DNA of 37,362 nucleotides. Origin: an uncultured Gammaproteobacteria bacterium. GTDB taxonomy: Bacteria; Pseudomonadota; Gammaproteobacteria; GCA-001735895. This document shows, piece after piece, positions 28,638 through 37,362 of the stretch (the stretch's first letter is position 1; each line of letters begins with the position of its first letter). The stretch lies in NCBI GenBank assembly GCA_947259305.1, contig CAMYML010000009.1, positions 1 through 37,362 of the forward strand, written 5' to 3'. The notes below the pieces were generated by a model, which saw only the letters and a list, made by a program, of their open reading frames with translations, was not told where the DNA came from and did no database searches. The position numbers and the translations under genes were made by a program.

Positions 28638-29589
28638 TCAGGCTGCCGCGTGGTCTTTCGATTCCCGCGCCTGTTCGCCGTTGGCGACGATGCCGAGCTT
28701 GTCGAACAGCTCCAGGTCCTGGTTTTCGTCCGGATTCGGCGTGGTCAGCAGCGTATCGCCATAGAAAATCGAATTGGCGCCGGCGAGGAAACACAGCGCC
28801 TGCAACTCTTCGCTCATCGCGGTGCGCCCGGCCGACAGCCGCACCACCGACGCCGGCATCATGATGCGCGCGACCGCGATGCTGCGCACGAATTCGATGG
28901 GATCGAGCGCTTCGGTGCCGTAAAGCGGCGTGTTCTCGACCTGCACCAGCAGGTTGATCGGCACGCTTTGCGGGTGTTCGGGCAGGTTGGCGAGCTGTTG
29001 TAGCAGCGCGGCGCGATCCTTGTCGGTTTCGCCCATGCCGATGATGCCGCCGCAGCAGACGTTGATATCCTCGGCGCGCAGGTTTTCCAGCGTAGTACTC
29101 CGGCGAGGTGTCGAGGTTGTGGTTGTAGTAATCGAGCCCGGCCGTTTTCAGTTTGCGCGTTTGCGCACGCGTCAGCATGCCGAGCGTAACGCAGGTTTCC
29201 ATGCCGAGATCCTTGACCAGGCTGATCATTTCGATAACCTTGTCGAGATTCTTGTCGGTCGGATTACGCCAGGCCGCGCCCATGCAGAAGCGGGTGGCGC
29301 CATTATTTTTTGCATTCATCGCTGCAGTGCGCACCTCTTCGATCGGCAACAGGCGCTCGCGTTCGAGCCCGGTATCGTATTTGGCGCTTTGCGGGCAATA
29401 GGAACAGTCTTCCGGGCAGGCGCCGGTCTTGATGCTCAACAGGGTGCTGATCTGGACCGCGTTCGGATCGAAACTGGCGCGGTGCGTGGTCTGGGCTCGG
29501 AACAACAAATCGTTGAAAGGCAGTTCGAAAAGCGCTTTAATTTCGTCTAGCGTCCAGTCGTGGCGGATGGATTGCACTGCGTCGGTCAT
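28638..29589 (-). pseudogene. bioB: Biotin synthase, disrupted by an internal deletion/frameshift near 29091-29100
   Basis: N-terminal part in ORF 28588..29589 ([43 protein letters not shown]); C-terminal part in another frame ([50 protein letters not shown]...[20 protein letters not shown]); conserved IITTRTYxxRLD segment absent between them. Confidence 0.88.
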
Positions 29590-29646
29590 CGGAACGGGCC
29601 GTCAAAAAGGAGAACGCCAAGTCTATTGCAAGACAGGGAATAGTCA

Positions 29647-30363
29647 ATGTCAGGAAGACGCCTGGTACAAAGCATAGCCGGTTTCATCGATTACCTGTTC
29701 GCGCCCGGGCTATGCCTCGCCTGCGGATGCGAACTCGATAACGCGGAATCGCTGTGCGATTGCTGCGCCGAACGTCTGCAGCGCGTGCCGAATCCATGCC
29801 TTTACTGTGCTCAGCCGAATCCGGTCGAAGGCCAGGTATGCCCCGCCTGCCTGCTGAATCCGCCGCGCTGGCAACGCATGATCGCGCCGTTGCAATATCG
29901 CGGACTGACGCGGGACTACCTGCAGCAACTCAAGTATTCCGAGGCGCTGCATCTGTCGAAAACCCTGTGCCGGCAATGTTTCGGACCCTTCCGCCAGTGC
30001 GCGCCCAAACCCGAAGTATTGCTGCCGGTGCCGCTGCATCGCGAACGCCTGCGCGAGCGTGGTTACAACCAGGCGGATGAAATCGCTATCCTGTGGTCGC
30101 GGGAATTTGGAATTCCGGTCGAGCGCAAGGCATTGACCCGCCTGCGGGCGACTCCGAGCCAGTCGGGCCTGAGCGCAAATCAGCGCGCGCAAAATGTGCG
30201 CCGGGCGTTTGCCTACGAAACCATCCATGATTATCGACACGTTGCCATCGTCGATGACATCGTCACCACCGGTTCGACCGTGGGCGAGATCACCAAAACG
30301 CTGCATCGCGCCGGCGTCGAATACGTCGAAGTCTGGGCGCTGGCGCGGGTTTACCACCGGTAG
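29647..30363 (+). CDS. comF: ComF family protein (phosphoribosyltransferase domain)
   Basis: Double zinc-ribbon N-terminus CLACGCELDN...CDCCAERL...CLYCAQPNPVEGQVCPAC; PRTase motif VAIVDDIVTTGSTVGEI; divergent from bioB. Confidence 0.92.
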   Translation: MSGRRLVQSIAGFIDYLFAPGLCLACGCELDNAESLCDCCAERLQRVPNPCLYCAQPNPVEGQVCPACLLNPPRWQRMIAPLQYRGLTRDYLQQLKYSEALHLSKTLCRQCFGPFRQCAPKPEVLLPVPLHRERLRERGYNQADEIAILWSREFGIPVERKALTRLRATPSQSGLSANQRAQNVRRAFAYETIHDYRHVAIVDDIVTTGSTVGEITKTLHRAGVEYVEVWALARVYHR

Positions 30364-30371
30364 CCAACACT

Positions 30372-30454
30372 GTCGTCCCGCGACGTGAGCGCGGGACCCA
30401 GAAATAAATGTGCACCCTGCGGACGCGATTGGTTAACTGGATCCCGCGGTCGAG
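30372..30454. repeat. REP-like palindromes flanking the tandem array
   Basis: gtcgtcccgcgacgtgagcgcgggaccc and gatcccgcggtcgagccgcgggatgac. Confidence 0.65.
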
Positions 30455-30598
30455 CCGCGGGATGACGGATTTCCGCGGGATGACAGTTTTCCGCGGGATG
30501 ACAGTTTTCCGCGGGACGACAGTTTTCCGCGGGATGACAGTTTTCCGCGGGGTGACAGTTTTCCGCGGGATGGCAGTTTGCCGCGGGGTGACAATTTA
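30455..30598. repeat. 18-bp tandem repeat, 8 units (ccgcgggatgacagtttt)
   Basis: ccgcgg starts at 30455, 30473, 30491, 30509, 30527, 30545, 30563 and 30581, exact 18-bp period with scattered substitutions. Confidence 0.95.
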
Positions 30599-30639
30599 TA
30601 TCCGGATGATTGGTTGTTGCTACCTGTTCGATATTGAGA

Positions 30640-31257
30640 TCAGGCCGGGCGCTTGACGGACAGGACTTCGCCGAAACTTGCGTATTCGCTGGCGCCGAGA
30701 CGCGACAGCGGCTGGACCTTGTCAGCGTGGATTTTGAGGCGGCCCTGGGGGTTTATTTCAGCGCAGTCATCGGCGACGTAAATCTCCTTGATTTCGGCAA
30801 ACAGTAACGACTGCTGTTTCTTGCTGCCGATCATCTGGATATCGTGGCGTTCGCAAAAGAAGGCGATCTTGCAGTCGGCTAGCCGCGGCATGCGAAATCC
30901 CGGTACCCGCGTCAATTCCAGGTCACTGGCTTCGACTTCCGATTCCCGCGGCGGCAGCGTGGCCGAGGACTGGTTCAGCGCCGCCAACTGATCGCAGCTG
31001 GCGATATGGATGACGAACTCGTGGCGCTCGCGGATATTACGAATCGAATCCTTGTCGCGGCCATCGTCCTGCTTGCCGATCGACACGATCGCCAGTGGCG
31101 GGTCGCTGCAGACCGCGTTGAAATAGGAAAACGGCGCCAGGTTGTAACCGGCGTCGTCGTTTTCGGTCAGCAGCCAGGCGATCGGGCGCGGCAGCATGGT
31201 CTGGGTCATCGTGAAATAGACCTGTGGCGCGGGGAGTTCTTCCAGTTTGATTTGCAT
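30640..31257 (-). CDS. Flavin reductase family protein (FMN-binding split barrel)
   Basis: MTQTMLPRPIAWLLTENDDAGYNLAPFSYFNAVCSDPPLAIVSIG...KDSIRNIRERHEFVIHIAS. Confidence 0.88.
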   Translation of the reverse strand: MQIKLEELPAPQVYFTMTQTMLPRPIAWLLTENDDAGYNLAPFSYFNAVCSDPPLAIVSIGKQDDGRDKDSIRNIRERHEFVIHIASCDQLAALNQSSATLPPRESEVEASDLELTRVPGFRMPRLADCKIAFFCERHDIQMIGSKKQQSLLFAEIKEIYVADDCAEINPQGRLKIHADKVQPLSRLGASEYASFGEVLSVKRPA

Positions 31258-31355
31258 GTTTTATTGTCCGTGGGTTTAGCGTAAATCGGGGATGAACCAG
31301 GTTTTTCGTTTTTGAGAAAAACCTGTCCCGTTCCCCTGTATATTCCTATTGCAAC

Positions 31356-31487
31356 GAGTCATACCCGCACAAGCGGCTTTCCTGCAAAAAAAGCATGTCA
31401 GTTGCTTCAAGATCCCCGCTTTCGCGGGGATGACAGCCTTCGGCTCAAGATTCCGATACTTCGGACCACCGCTTACGCGGGAATGAC
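31356..31487. repeat. REP-like intergenic cluster
   Basis: gtcatacccgcacaagcgg, caagatccccgctttcgcggggatgacag, caagattccgatacttcggaccaccgcttacgcgggaatgac. Confidence 0.7.
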
Positions 31488-31530
31488 TCTTCATTCGTCA
31501 GTCAGATGCACACTAATCTACCCCCTTTTT

Positions 31531-33051
31531 TCAGGGATGGAAGCTAACCTCCCGCTGGCTGATTTTTTCGGCCCAGATCTTCGGCCCGGTCTGATGTATC
31601 GATTCGCCGCTATGGTCGACGGCGACGGTAACCGGCATATCCTCGAGCGTGAATTCGTAAATCGCTTCCATGCCCAGTTCAGGGAAGGCAACCACCTCCG
31701 CGCGCTTGATCGCCTGCGCCACCAGGTAGGCCGCGCCGCCAACCGCCATCAGGTATACCGACTCGAAATCGCGGATCGCCTCGATTGCGCTGGGTCCGCG
31801 TTCGGCCTTGCCGATCATGCCGAGCAAGCCGGTCTGTTCGAGCAGGGTGCGGGTGAACTTGTCCATGCGCGTCGCGGTGGTGGGACCCGCCGGGCCGACG
31901 ACCTCGTCGCCAATCGGATCGACCGGGCCGACATAGTAGATAAAGCGGCCTTTCAGATCGACCGGCAAGGCCTCGCCGTTGGCGAGCATGTCGACCATCT
32001 TTTTGTGTGCGGCGTCGCGCCCGGTCAGCATCTTGCCGGAGAGCAGCAGCGTATCGCCCGGTTTCCAGGTCTTGACCTCGTCATGCGTCACCGTATCGAG
32101 GTTGACGCGCCTGACGTTGTCGCCGGTTTCGCGCGTCACTTCGGGCCAGTCTTCCAGCTTCGGCGGCTCGAGTTTCGCCAGGCCGCTGCCGTCGAGCGTG
32201 AAATGCGTGTGCCGCGTCGCGGCGCAATTCGGAATAATGGCAACCGCCTTGTTGGCCGCGTGCGACGGGTAGTCTTTCACCTTGACGTCCATCACCGTGG
32301 TCAGCCCGCCGAGCCCCTGCGCGCCGATACCGAGCCGGTTGACCTTGTCATAAAGCTCGAGACGCAGCTCTTCGGCGCGGTTGCTGGCGCCTTTTGCCTG
32401 CAGGTCATGGATATCGATCGGCTCCAGCAGCGCTTCCTTGGCCAGGATCATCGCCTTTTCGGCGGTACCGCCGACGCCGATGCCGAGCATGCCGGGCGGG
32501 CACCAGCCGGCGCCCATCAGCGGCACCTGGCCGAGCACCCAGTCGACGACCGAGTCGGAGGGATTGAGCATCGCGAACTTGGACTTGGCTTCCGAGCCTC
32601 CGCCCTTGGCGGCGACGTGCACCTCGAGCGTGTCACCCGGCACGATTTCGTAGTGGATTACGCCCGGGGTATTGTCGCCGGTGTTTTTACGCGCGCCGTC
32701 GGGATCGTCGAGAATCGAGGCACGCAGCACGTTATCCGGGTTTTGATAGGCGCGCCGAATCCCCTCGTTGCACATGTCGCTAACCGACATGTCGGCCTCC
32801 CACTGCACCTGCATGCCGACGCGCAGAAACACGGTGACGATACCGGTGTCCTGGCAAATCGGACGGTGCCCCAGCGCGCACATGCGCGAGTTGATCAGGA
32901 TTTGCGCGATCGCGTCGCGCGCCGCCGGGTTTTCCTCGCGCCGGTAGGCTTCATCCATGGCGCGGATGAAATCCAGCGGATGGAAATAGGAAATGTACTG
33001 CAACGCATCGGCGATGCTATCGATCAGGTCGTTCTGTTTGATGACGGTCAT
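31531..33051 (-). CDS. Class I (iron-sulfur) fumarate hydratase
   Basis: ALGHRPICQDTGIVTVFLRVGM, KGGGSEAKSKFAMLNPSDS, GIGVGGTAEKAMILAKEALL, VGPAGPTTATRMDKFT; single fused polypeptide. Start at MTVIKQNDLIDSI. Confidence 0.93.
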   Translation of the reverse strand: MTVIKQNDLIDSIADALQYISYFHPLDFIRAMDEAYRREENPAARDAIAQILINSRMCALGHRPICQDTGIVTVFLRVGMQVQWEADMSVSDMCNEGIRRAYQNPDNVLRASILDDPDGARKNTGDNTPGVIHYEIVPGDTLEVHVAAKGGGSEAKSKFAMLNPSDSVVDWVLGQVPLMGAGWCPPGMLGIGVGGTAEKAMILAKEALLEPIDIHDLQAKGASNRAEELRLELYDKVNRLGIGAQGLGGLTTVMDVKVKDYPSHAANKAVAIIPNCAATRHTHFTLDGSGLAKLEPPKLEDWPEVTRETGDNVRRVNLDTVTHDEVKTWKPGDTLLLSGKMLTGRDAAHKKMVDMLANGEALPVDLKGRFIYYVGPVDPIGDEVVGPAGPTTATRMDKFTRTLLEQTGLLGMIGKAERGPSAIEAIRDFESVYLMAVGGAAYLVAQAIKRAEVVAFPELGMEAIYEFTLEDMPVTVAVDHSGESIHQTGPKIWAEKISQREVSFHP

Positions 33052-33210
33052 GATTTGCTGCTTCGTTTGGACTGTGGTGTATTTTATCCGCATAACCCTC
33101 AAACACCATAATAAGAATGCTCAATGATCGCGCCAGCAAAATTTACTCTGAGTAAATATTGTAGGTTGGTGCCGCGGTATGACAGATTTGTTCTAGTCCC
33201 TGGAATCGGT

Positions 33211-34992
33211 TTAGAAGGGCCAGACGATGAGGATCATCGGGATCGAGACGACGATGACGATGACTTCGAGCGGCAGGCCCATGCGCCAGTAGTCGCCGAA
33301 GCGGTAGCCGCCCGGTCCCATGATCAACGTGTTGTTCTTGTGCCCGATCGGCGTCAGGAAGGCGCAGGAAGCGGCGATCGCGACCGTCATCAGGAAGGGA
33401 TCGGGGTTGACGCTCAGGCGGTTGGCGATATCGATCGCGATCGGCGCGGCGATGACCGTGGTCGCGGTGTTGTTGAGCACGTCGGAGAGCGACATGGTGA
33501 CGATCATCAACAGCGTCATTACCACTACCGGCCCGTAACCCGCGGCGAAATCGATAATTTGCTGTGCGATTAGCGCGGTGCCGCCGGAGGCTTCGAGCGC
33601 CGAGCCGATCGGGATCATCGATCCCAGCAGCACGATCACCGGCCACTCGATCGAGGTATAGATTTCCTTCAGCGGCACGATGTTGAATCCGACCATGACG
33701 ATGCACACCAGCGCCAGCGCTTCGGGCAGATGCATGATGCCGGAAGTCGCCGCGGCGATCGCGAGCGCAAAGCTCAGCACCGCGATCCAGGCCTTGTTGC
33801 GTTGCACCACCTGCAGGTCGCGCTCCTGCAGCGGCAGGCATCCAAGCCAGGCGACGACATCGTCGATGCGTTCGCTTGGCCCCAGCAAGAGCAATACATC
33901 GCCGGCCCGGGTATCGAGCTTGCGCACCCGTTCGCGGAAGGTCTTGCCCTTGCGCGACACCCCGAGCAGCGTCACCCCGTGCCGGTACAGCAGCCGCAGG
34001 CTAAACGCGCTACGGCCCTCGATGCGCGCGTTTTCCGGCACCACCGCTTCGATCAGCGACAGGCCTTCGGCGGCGTGGCCGGCATATTTTTCGCTGCCGA
34101 CATAATCGAGCTTGAAGGCGCCGACAAAGGCATCGATATGTTCCGCGTCGGCCTCGATCACCAGCAGGTCGCCGCGGCGGATTTCCTCCGCGCGCGCCCG
34201 CCCGGGCAGACGCTTGCCTTTGCGCACCAGGCCGACGATGGCAACGTCGGCTTCGTCCGCCTCGGCGTCCAGGTCGCGCACGCGCCGGCCGATAATGCTC
34301 GAGCCTTCGGCAACCCGGACTTCGGCAACGTAATCCTCGTGCGGCAGCGGGACATTGGACTTCGCGTCAGCACCCTCCGGCAGTGGAATCAGCCGCCAGC
34401 CGACAAAGACGATGAAGATGACACCAGCCAGTGCGGTCACTGCACCCACCGGCGAAAAATCGAACATGCCGAAGGGCTCTCCGAGCGCCTGTTCGCGGAA
34501 ACTGGCGATGATGATATTGGGCGGGGTACCGATCAGCGTGATCATGCCGCCGAGAATCGACGCGAATGACAGCGGCATCAGGCTCAATGCGGCGCTGCGT
34601 TTCGCCTTTTTCGCGGCCTGCATGTCGATCGGCATCAGCAGCGCGAGCGCGGCGACGTTGTTCATCACCGCCGACAACACCGCGGCAACGCCCGACATGA
34701 CGCTGATATGCATGAACAGCGAACGCCCGCCGGAGATGATGCGGTTGGCGATCAATTCGATCGCACCCGAGTTCGACAGGCCTCGGCTTACAATCAGTAC
34801 CAGCGCGATGATCACCGTGGCGTGATGGCCGAAGCCGGCGAAGGCATCTTCCTGCGGCACCACGCCGATGACGATCGCCGTCACCAGCGCGCCGAAGGCG
34901 ACCAGGTCGTAGCGAATCTTGCCCCAGATCAGCAAGCCGAAGACGACGCCGAGCAGGCAAAACAGGACAACCTGGTCGGAAACTATTCCCAT
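33211..34992 (-). CDS. SLC13/CitT-type transporter with two RCK_C (TrkA-C) domains
   Basis: IWGKIRYDLVAFGALVTAIVIGVVPQEDAFAGFGHHATVIIALVLIVSRGL; two TrkA-C-like segments; C-terminal FLTPIGHKNNTLIMGPGGYRFGDYWRMGLPLEVI. Start at MGIVSDQVVLF. Confidence 0.9.
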   Translation of the reverse strand: MGIVSDQVVLFCLLGVVFGLLIWGKIRYDLVAFGALVTAIVIGVVPQEDAFAGFGHHATVIIALVLIVSRGLSNSGAIELIANRIISGGRSLFMHISVMSGVAAVLSAVMNNVAALALLMPIDMQAAKKAKRSAALSLMPLSFASILGGMITLIGTPPNIIIASFREQALGEPFGMFDFSPVGAVTALAGVIFIVFVGWRLIPLPEGADAKSNVPLPHEDYVAEVRVAEGSSIIGRRVRDLDAEADEADVAIVGLVRKGKRLPGRARAEEIRRGDLLVIEADAEHIDAFVGAFKLDYVGSEKYAGHAAEGLSLIEAVVPENARIEGRSAFSLRLLYRHGVTLLGVSRKGKTFRERVRKLDTRAGDVLLLLGPSERIDDVVAWLGCLPLQERDLQVVQRNKAWIAVLSFALAIAAATSGIMHLPEALALVCIVMVGFNIVPLKEIYTSIEWPVIVLLGSMIPIGSALEASGGTALIAQQIIDFAAGYGPVVVMTLLMIVTMSLSDVLNNTATTVIAAPIAIDIANRLSVNPDPFLMTVAIAASCAFLTPIGHKNNTLIMGPGGYRFGDYWRMGLPLEVIVIVVSIPMILIVWPF

Positions 34993-35996
34993 TGAAATAT
35001 CCTCGCGCCGATGATCAACAGGATGACGCTCGATATGCCGAGCACCAGCAGGTGGTCGGATATCTGCACCAGGCCGGCGCCGTCGATCATGATTTCGCGC
35101 GCCGCTGCGGTGACATGCGTCAGCGGCAGCAGTAGCGCGAACTTCTGCATCGCCGGATGCGCGCCCTCGAGCGAAAACCACACGCCGGAGAGGAACATCA
35201 TCGGCCAGCTGAACAGGTTCAGTACCCCGTTCGCTACTTCCTCGCTGGATACGCGCGCGGCCACCAGGAGGCCGCAGCAAATCAGGTTGATACTGCCTAG
35301 CATAAATACCAGGAACAGGTTCAGATAGGACCCGTGCATGCGGAAGTCGAGGACGAAATCCATGCCGACGAAGATGACGACGTTAACCGCGATCATCAGC
35401 CATAGCCGGGACAGGATTTGTGCGGCCAGGAACTCGATCGCGCTCACCGGCGTCGCGCGCAGGCGCTTGAGCACGCCGAACTTGCGGTAGCGCACGATCA
35501 CGTAACCGATGCCGAACAGGGCGCCCCACATGATGTTCATGCCGATGACCCCGGGGATGACCCAGTCGATGTAGCGAATTTCGTCACCCTCGACCAGGAT
35601 CTGCTGCAGCGCCTCCCCGAAATTGGCGTAAGCCGCAATCAGCAGTTTCTCGACGATATAGCCGTTGGGCGAAGTCTGGTTGATCCAGTAACGGTTCGTG
35701 TTCGGGTCGAACAACAGATCGATCTGGTGACGCTCGACTTTGGACAGGCTGGACTCGACTTCGGCGAATTCGATAAACTTGACGAAGCGCGTATTGCCGA
35801 ATTCCGCCGCGGCGCCCTCGAGCGCGCCGCCAGCGATGATCCCGACCTTGAATTTTTCCGGATTTTCCTCGGTAAACGCGTAGGCGAATACAAAAATAAT
35901 CAGGATCGGCAGCAGCACGCTCCAGGCCAGCGACGAACGGTCACGAATGAATTCAAGATTGCGCGCGACGAACAGCGCGTAGATTCGGTTCCACAT
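34983..35996 (-). CDS. ABC-2 type transporter permease
   Basis: MWNRIYALFVARNLEFIRDRSSLAWSVLLPILIIFVFAYAF; C-terminal ABC-2 membrane domain; overlaps the ATPase and SLC13 genes. The longer ORF (36383) is an artefact upstream of the true start. Confidence 0.88.
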   Translation of the reverse strand: MWNRIYALFVARNLEFIRDRSSLAWSVLLPILIIFVFAYAFTEENPEKFKVGIIAGGALEGAAAEFGNTRFVKFIEFAEVESSLSKVERHQIDLLFDPNTNRYWINQTSPNGYIVEKLLIAAYANFGEALQQILVEGDEIRYIDWVIPGVIGMNIMWGALFGIGYVIVRYRKFGVLKRLRATPVSAIEFLAAQILSRLWLMIAVNVVIFVGMDFVLDFRMHGSYLNLFLVFMLGSINLICCGLLVAARVSSEEVANGVLNLFSWPMMFLSGVWFSLEGAHPAMQKFALLLPLTHVTAAAREIMIDGAGLVQISDHLLVLGISSVILLIIGARIFQWE

Positions 35997-36880
35997 CAGC
36001 CGCGTAATTCCTTGCCGGTCAGTTCCAGGAAAAGGTCCTCGAGATTGCGTGCGCGGATGCGCAGGTGGTTCAGCGGGATATCTAAATGCAGCAGGTGCTC
36101 GATGGTCCTGTTGACGTCGCCGGTAACGATATGCGCGCTGTCGTTGCGGTAAATCGCCTGGAATTCCCGCTCGCCGATATCGCGCGGGATATCGGCGGCC
36201 TGGATCTGTACCACGACGTCGTCGAAATGCGCCGCCAGCAAAGCGTCCGGCGCGTCGTGGGCGATAATCCGGCCATGGTCCATGATCGCGATCTCGTCGC
36301 AGAGCTCGTAGGCCTCTTCCATGTAATGCGTGGTCAGCAGTATCGTCGCGCCTTCCTCCTTGACCTGCTGCACCTGCCGCCAAAGGTTGCGCCGTGACTG
36401 GGGATCGAGCCCGGTTGTGGGTTCGTCGAGGAACATGATTTTCGGCTTGTTAATCAACGCCATCGCCAGCAGCAGGCGTTGCTTCTGCCCCCCGGAGAGC
36501 TTGCGCGTGTCCTGGTCCAGGAAATCATGCAGGGCGAACTGCTCGGCGAGTTCGTCGATGCTCGCCGTGTCGGGGTAGAAGCGGCTGAACTGAATCATGA
36601 TTTCGCGCACCGTGATGAAATCCTGCAACGCGGTATTCTGGAACATGATGCCGGCCTCGTTGCGAAATTGCGTTCCCAGCGCTTCGCCCTGGTACATGAT
36701 CGTGCCGGCGTCCGGGGTCTTGATGCCTTCCATCATTTCGATGGTCGTGGTCTTGCCGGCGCCATTGGGTCCGAGCAGGCCGAAACAGGTACCCTGCCGG
36801 ATCTCGAAACTGACATCGCGCACCGCGGTTAACGAGCCGAATGACTTGACCAGGTTGGATACTTGCAGGATGAAGGACAT
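35996..36880 (-). CDS. ABC transporter ATP-binding protein
   Basis: Walker A GLLGPNGAGKTTTIEMM, signature KLSGGQKQRLLLA, Walker B IMFLDEPTTGLD, H-loop LLTTHYMEEA. Confidence 0.95.
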   Translation of the reverse strand: MSFILQVSNLVKSFGSLTAVRDVSFEIRQGTCFGLLGPNGAGKTTTIEMMEGIKTPDAGTIMYQGEALGTQFRNEAGIMFQNTALQDFITVREIMIQFSRFYPDTASIDELAEQFALHDFLDQDTRKLSGGQKQRLLLAMALINKPKIMFLDEPTTGLDPQSRRNLWRQVQQVKEEGATILLTTHYMEEAYELCDEIAIMDHGRIIAHDAPDALLAAHFDDVVVQIQAADIPRDIGEREFQAIYRNDSAHIVTGDVNRTIEHLLHLDIPLNHLRIRARNLEDLFLELTGKELRG

Positions 36881-36987
36881 GAGCGGACTCGATCAGGGAG
36901 CGCAAAGTATAAACAGCCTTAGGGGTTAAAACTACCTTGCACATGGAGGTAGGCAATGCGCAAGCATCTATCTTATACTCGGATGCC

Positions 36988-37362
36988 ATGGGCGAAGAAA
37001 TCCACAAAGAACATTTCGAACAGGCCGATTACGACCGTTTCCAGCAGCGGCTGGAGCAGGAAACCGAGTTGCTGCGCTCGCTATTTGCAAAGCGCGCGTT
37101 CGACAATGAAAGCCGCATGCTCGGTTACGAGCTCGAACTGTGCCTGGCCGACGCCAGCGGCAATCCGAGCAAAAACAATCTCGACATCATCAATGCCGCC
37201 GGAAATCCGCTGTTCACCTCCGAGCTCGCCAAGTTCAACATGGAGATCAACGGCAATCCCTTTCCCTATACCGGCGATATCTTCAACCGGGTCGAGGCCG
37301 ACCTGAATACGCTGTTTCAGCAGGCCGACGCTGCCGCGCATCAGTTCGACACCCGTATCGGC
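36988..37362 (+). CDS. GCS2-type glutamate-cysteine ligase family protein, 3' truncated by window edge
   Basis: ATG at 36988, open to the end (not in ORF track because it lacks a stop): MGEEIHKEHFEQADYDRFQQRLEQETELLRSLF...MLGYELELCLADASGNPSKNNLDIIN...AKFNMEINGNPFPYTG. Confidence 0.75.
   Translation, partial: MGEEIHKEHFEQADYDRFQQRLEQETELLRSLFAKRAFDNESRMLGYELELCLADASGNPSKNNLDIINAAGNPLFTSELAKFNMEINGNPFPYTGDIFNRVEADLNTLFQQADAAAHQFDTRIG

Noticed and set aside
29590-29646. BirA operator between bioB and comF
   Set aside because: No TTGTAAACC-N15-GGTTTACAA-like dyad visible in the 57-bp gap
30455-30598. CRISPR array
   Set aside because: 18-bp units are contiguous without unique spacers and no cas genes are nearby
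30408-30656. 82-aa ORF with (MTVFRG)n repeats
   Set aside because: Explained by the 18-bp non-coding tandem repeat being a multiple of three; no RBS or non-repeat domain
31312-33111. 599-aa plus-strand ORF opposite fumarase
   Set aside because: Antisense to a clear class I fumarase; low-complexity His/Arg/Asp-rich translation typical of the complementary frame of a GC-rich gene
33211-35280. 689-aa version of the SLC13 transporter
   Set aside because: The N-terminal extension is an alternative frame of the permease gene; the TM protein begins at MGIVSDQ (34992)
34983-36383. 466-aa version of the ABC permease
   Set aside because: The N-terminal ~130 residues are an out-of-frame reading of the ATPase gene; the real start is MWNRIY at 35996

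Overview
The window is GC-rich chromosomal DNA, most likely from a gammaproteobacterium. The first third carries the conserved block rpsT (divergent) / murJ-ribF-ileS-lspA-fkpB-ispH. The rest is a mosaic of housekeeping and poorly characterised genes: a DUF6279-like lipoprotein, YkvA/DUF1232, a lipase-like alpha/beta hydrolase, an old-yellow-enzyme homologue, an OmpR-type two-component system divergent from a PspA-like / membrane protein / vWA operon, a double-thioredoxin protein, a large DUF4124 repeat protein, a DUF3095 protein, a B12-radical SAM protein, bioB, comF, a flavin reductase, class I fumarase, an SLC13 transporter, an ABC-2 exporter and a truncated GCS2-type ligase. The observations I rate highest are: (1) an 853-aa protein with a DUF4124-like N-terminus, three diverged tandem repeats each with a conserved cysteine pair, and a C-terminus resembling the globular end of a type IV pilin; (2) the PspA-like / membrane / vWA operon divergent from its own two-component system, with 11-bp-phased TTTGTAAA repeats between them; (3) bioB broken by an apparent ~44-nt internal deletion; (4) a ~285-bp structured rpsT-murJ intergenic element bounded by ~25-nt imperfect inverted repeats; (5) a dispersed REP-like family, one copy of which has expanded into an 18-bp tandem array. 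No rRNA, tRNA, CRISPR array or complete transposon was seen. All family assignments are from reading the sequence, with no database search.
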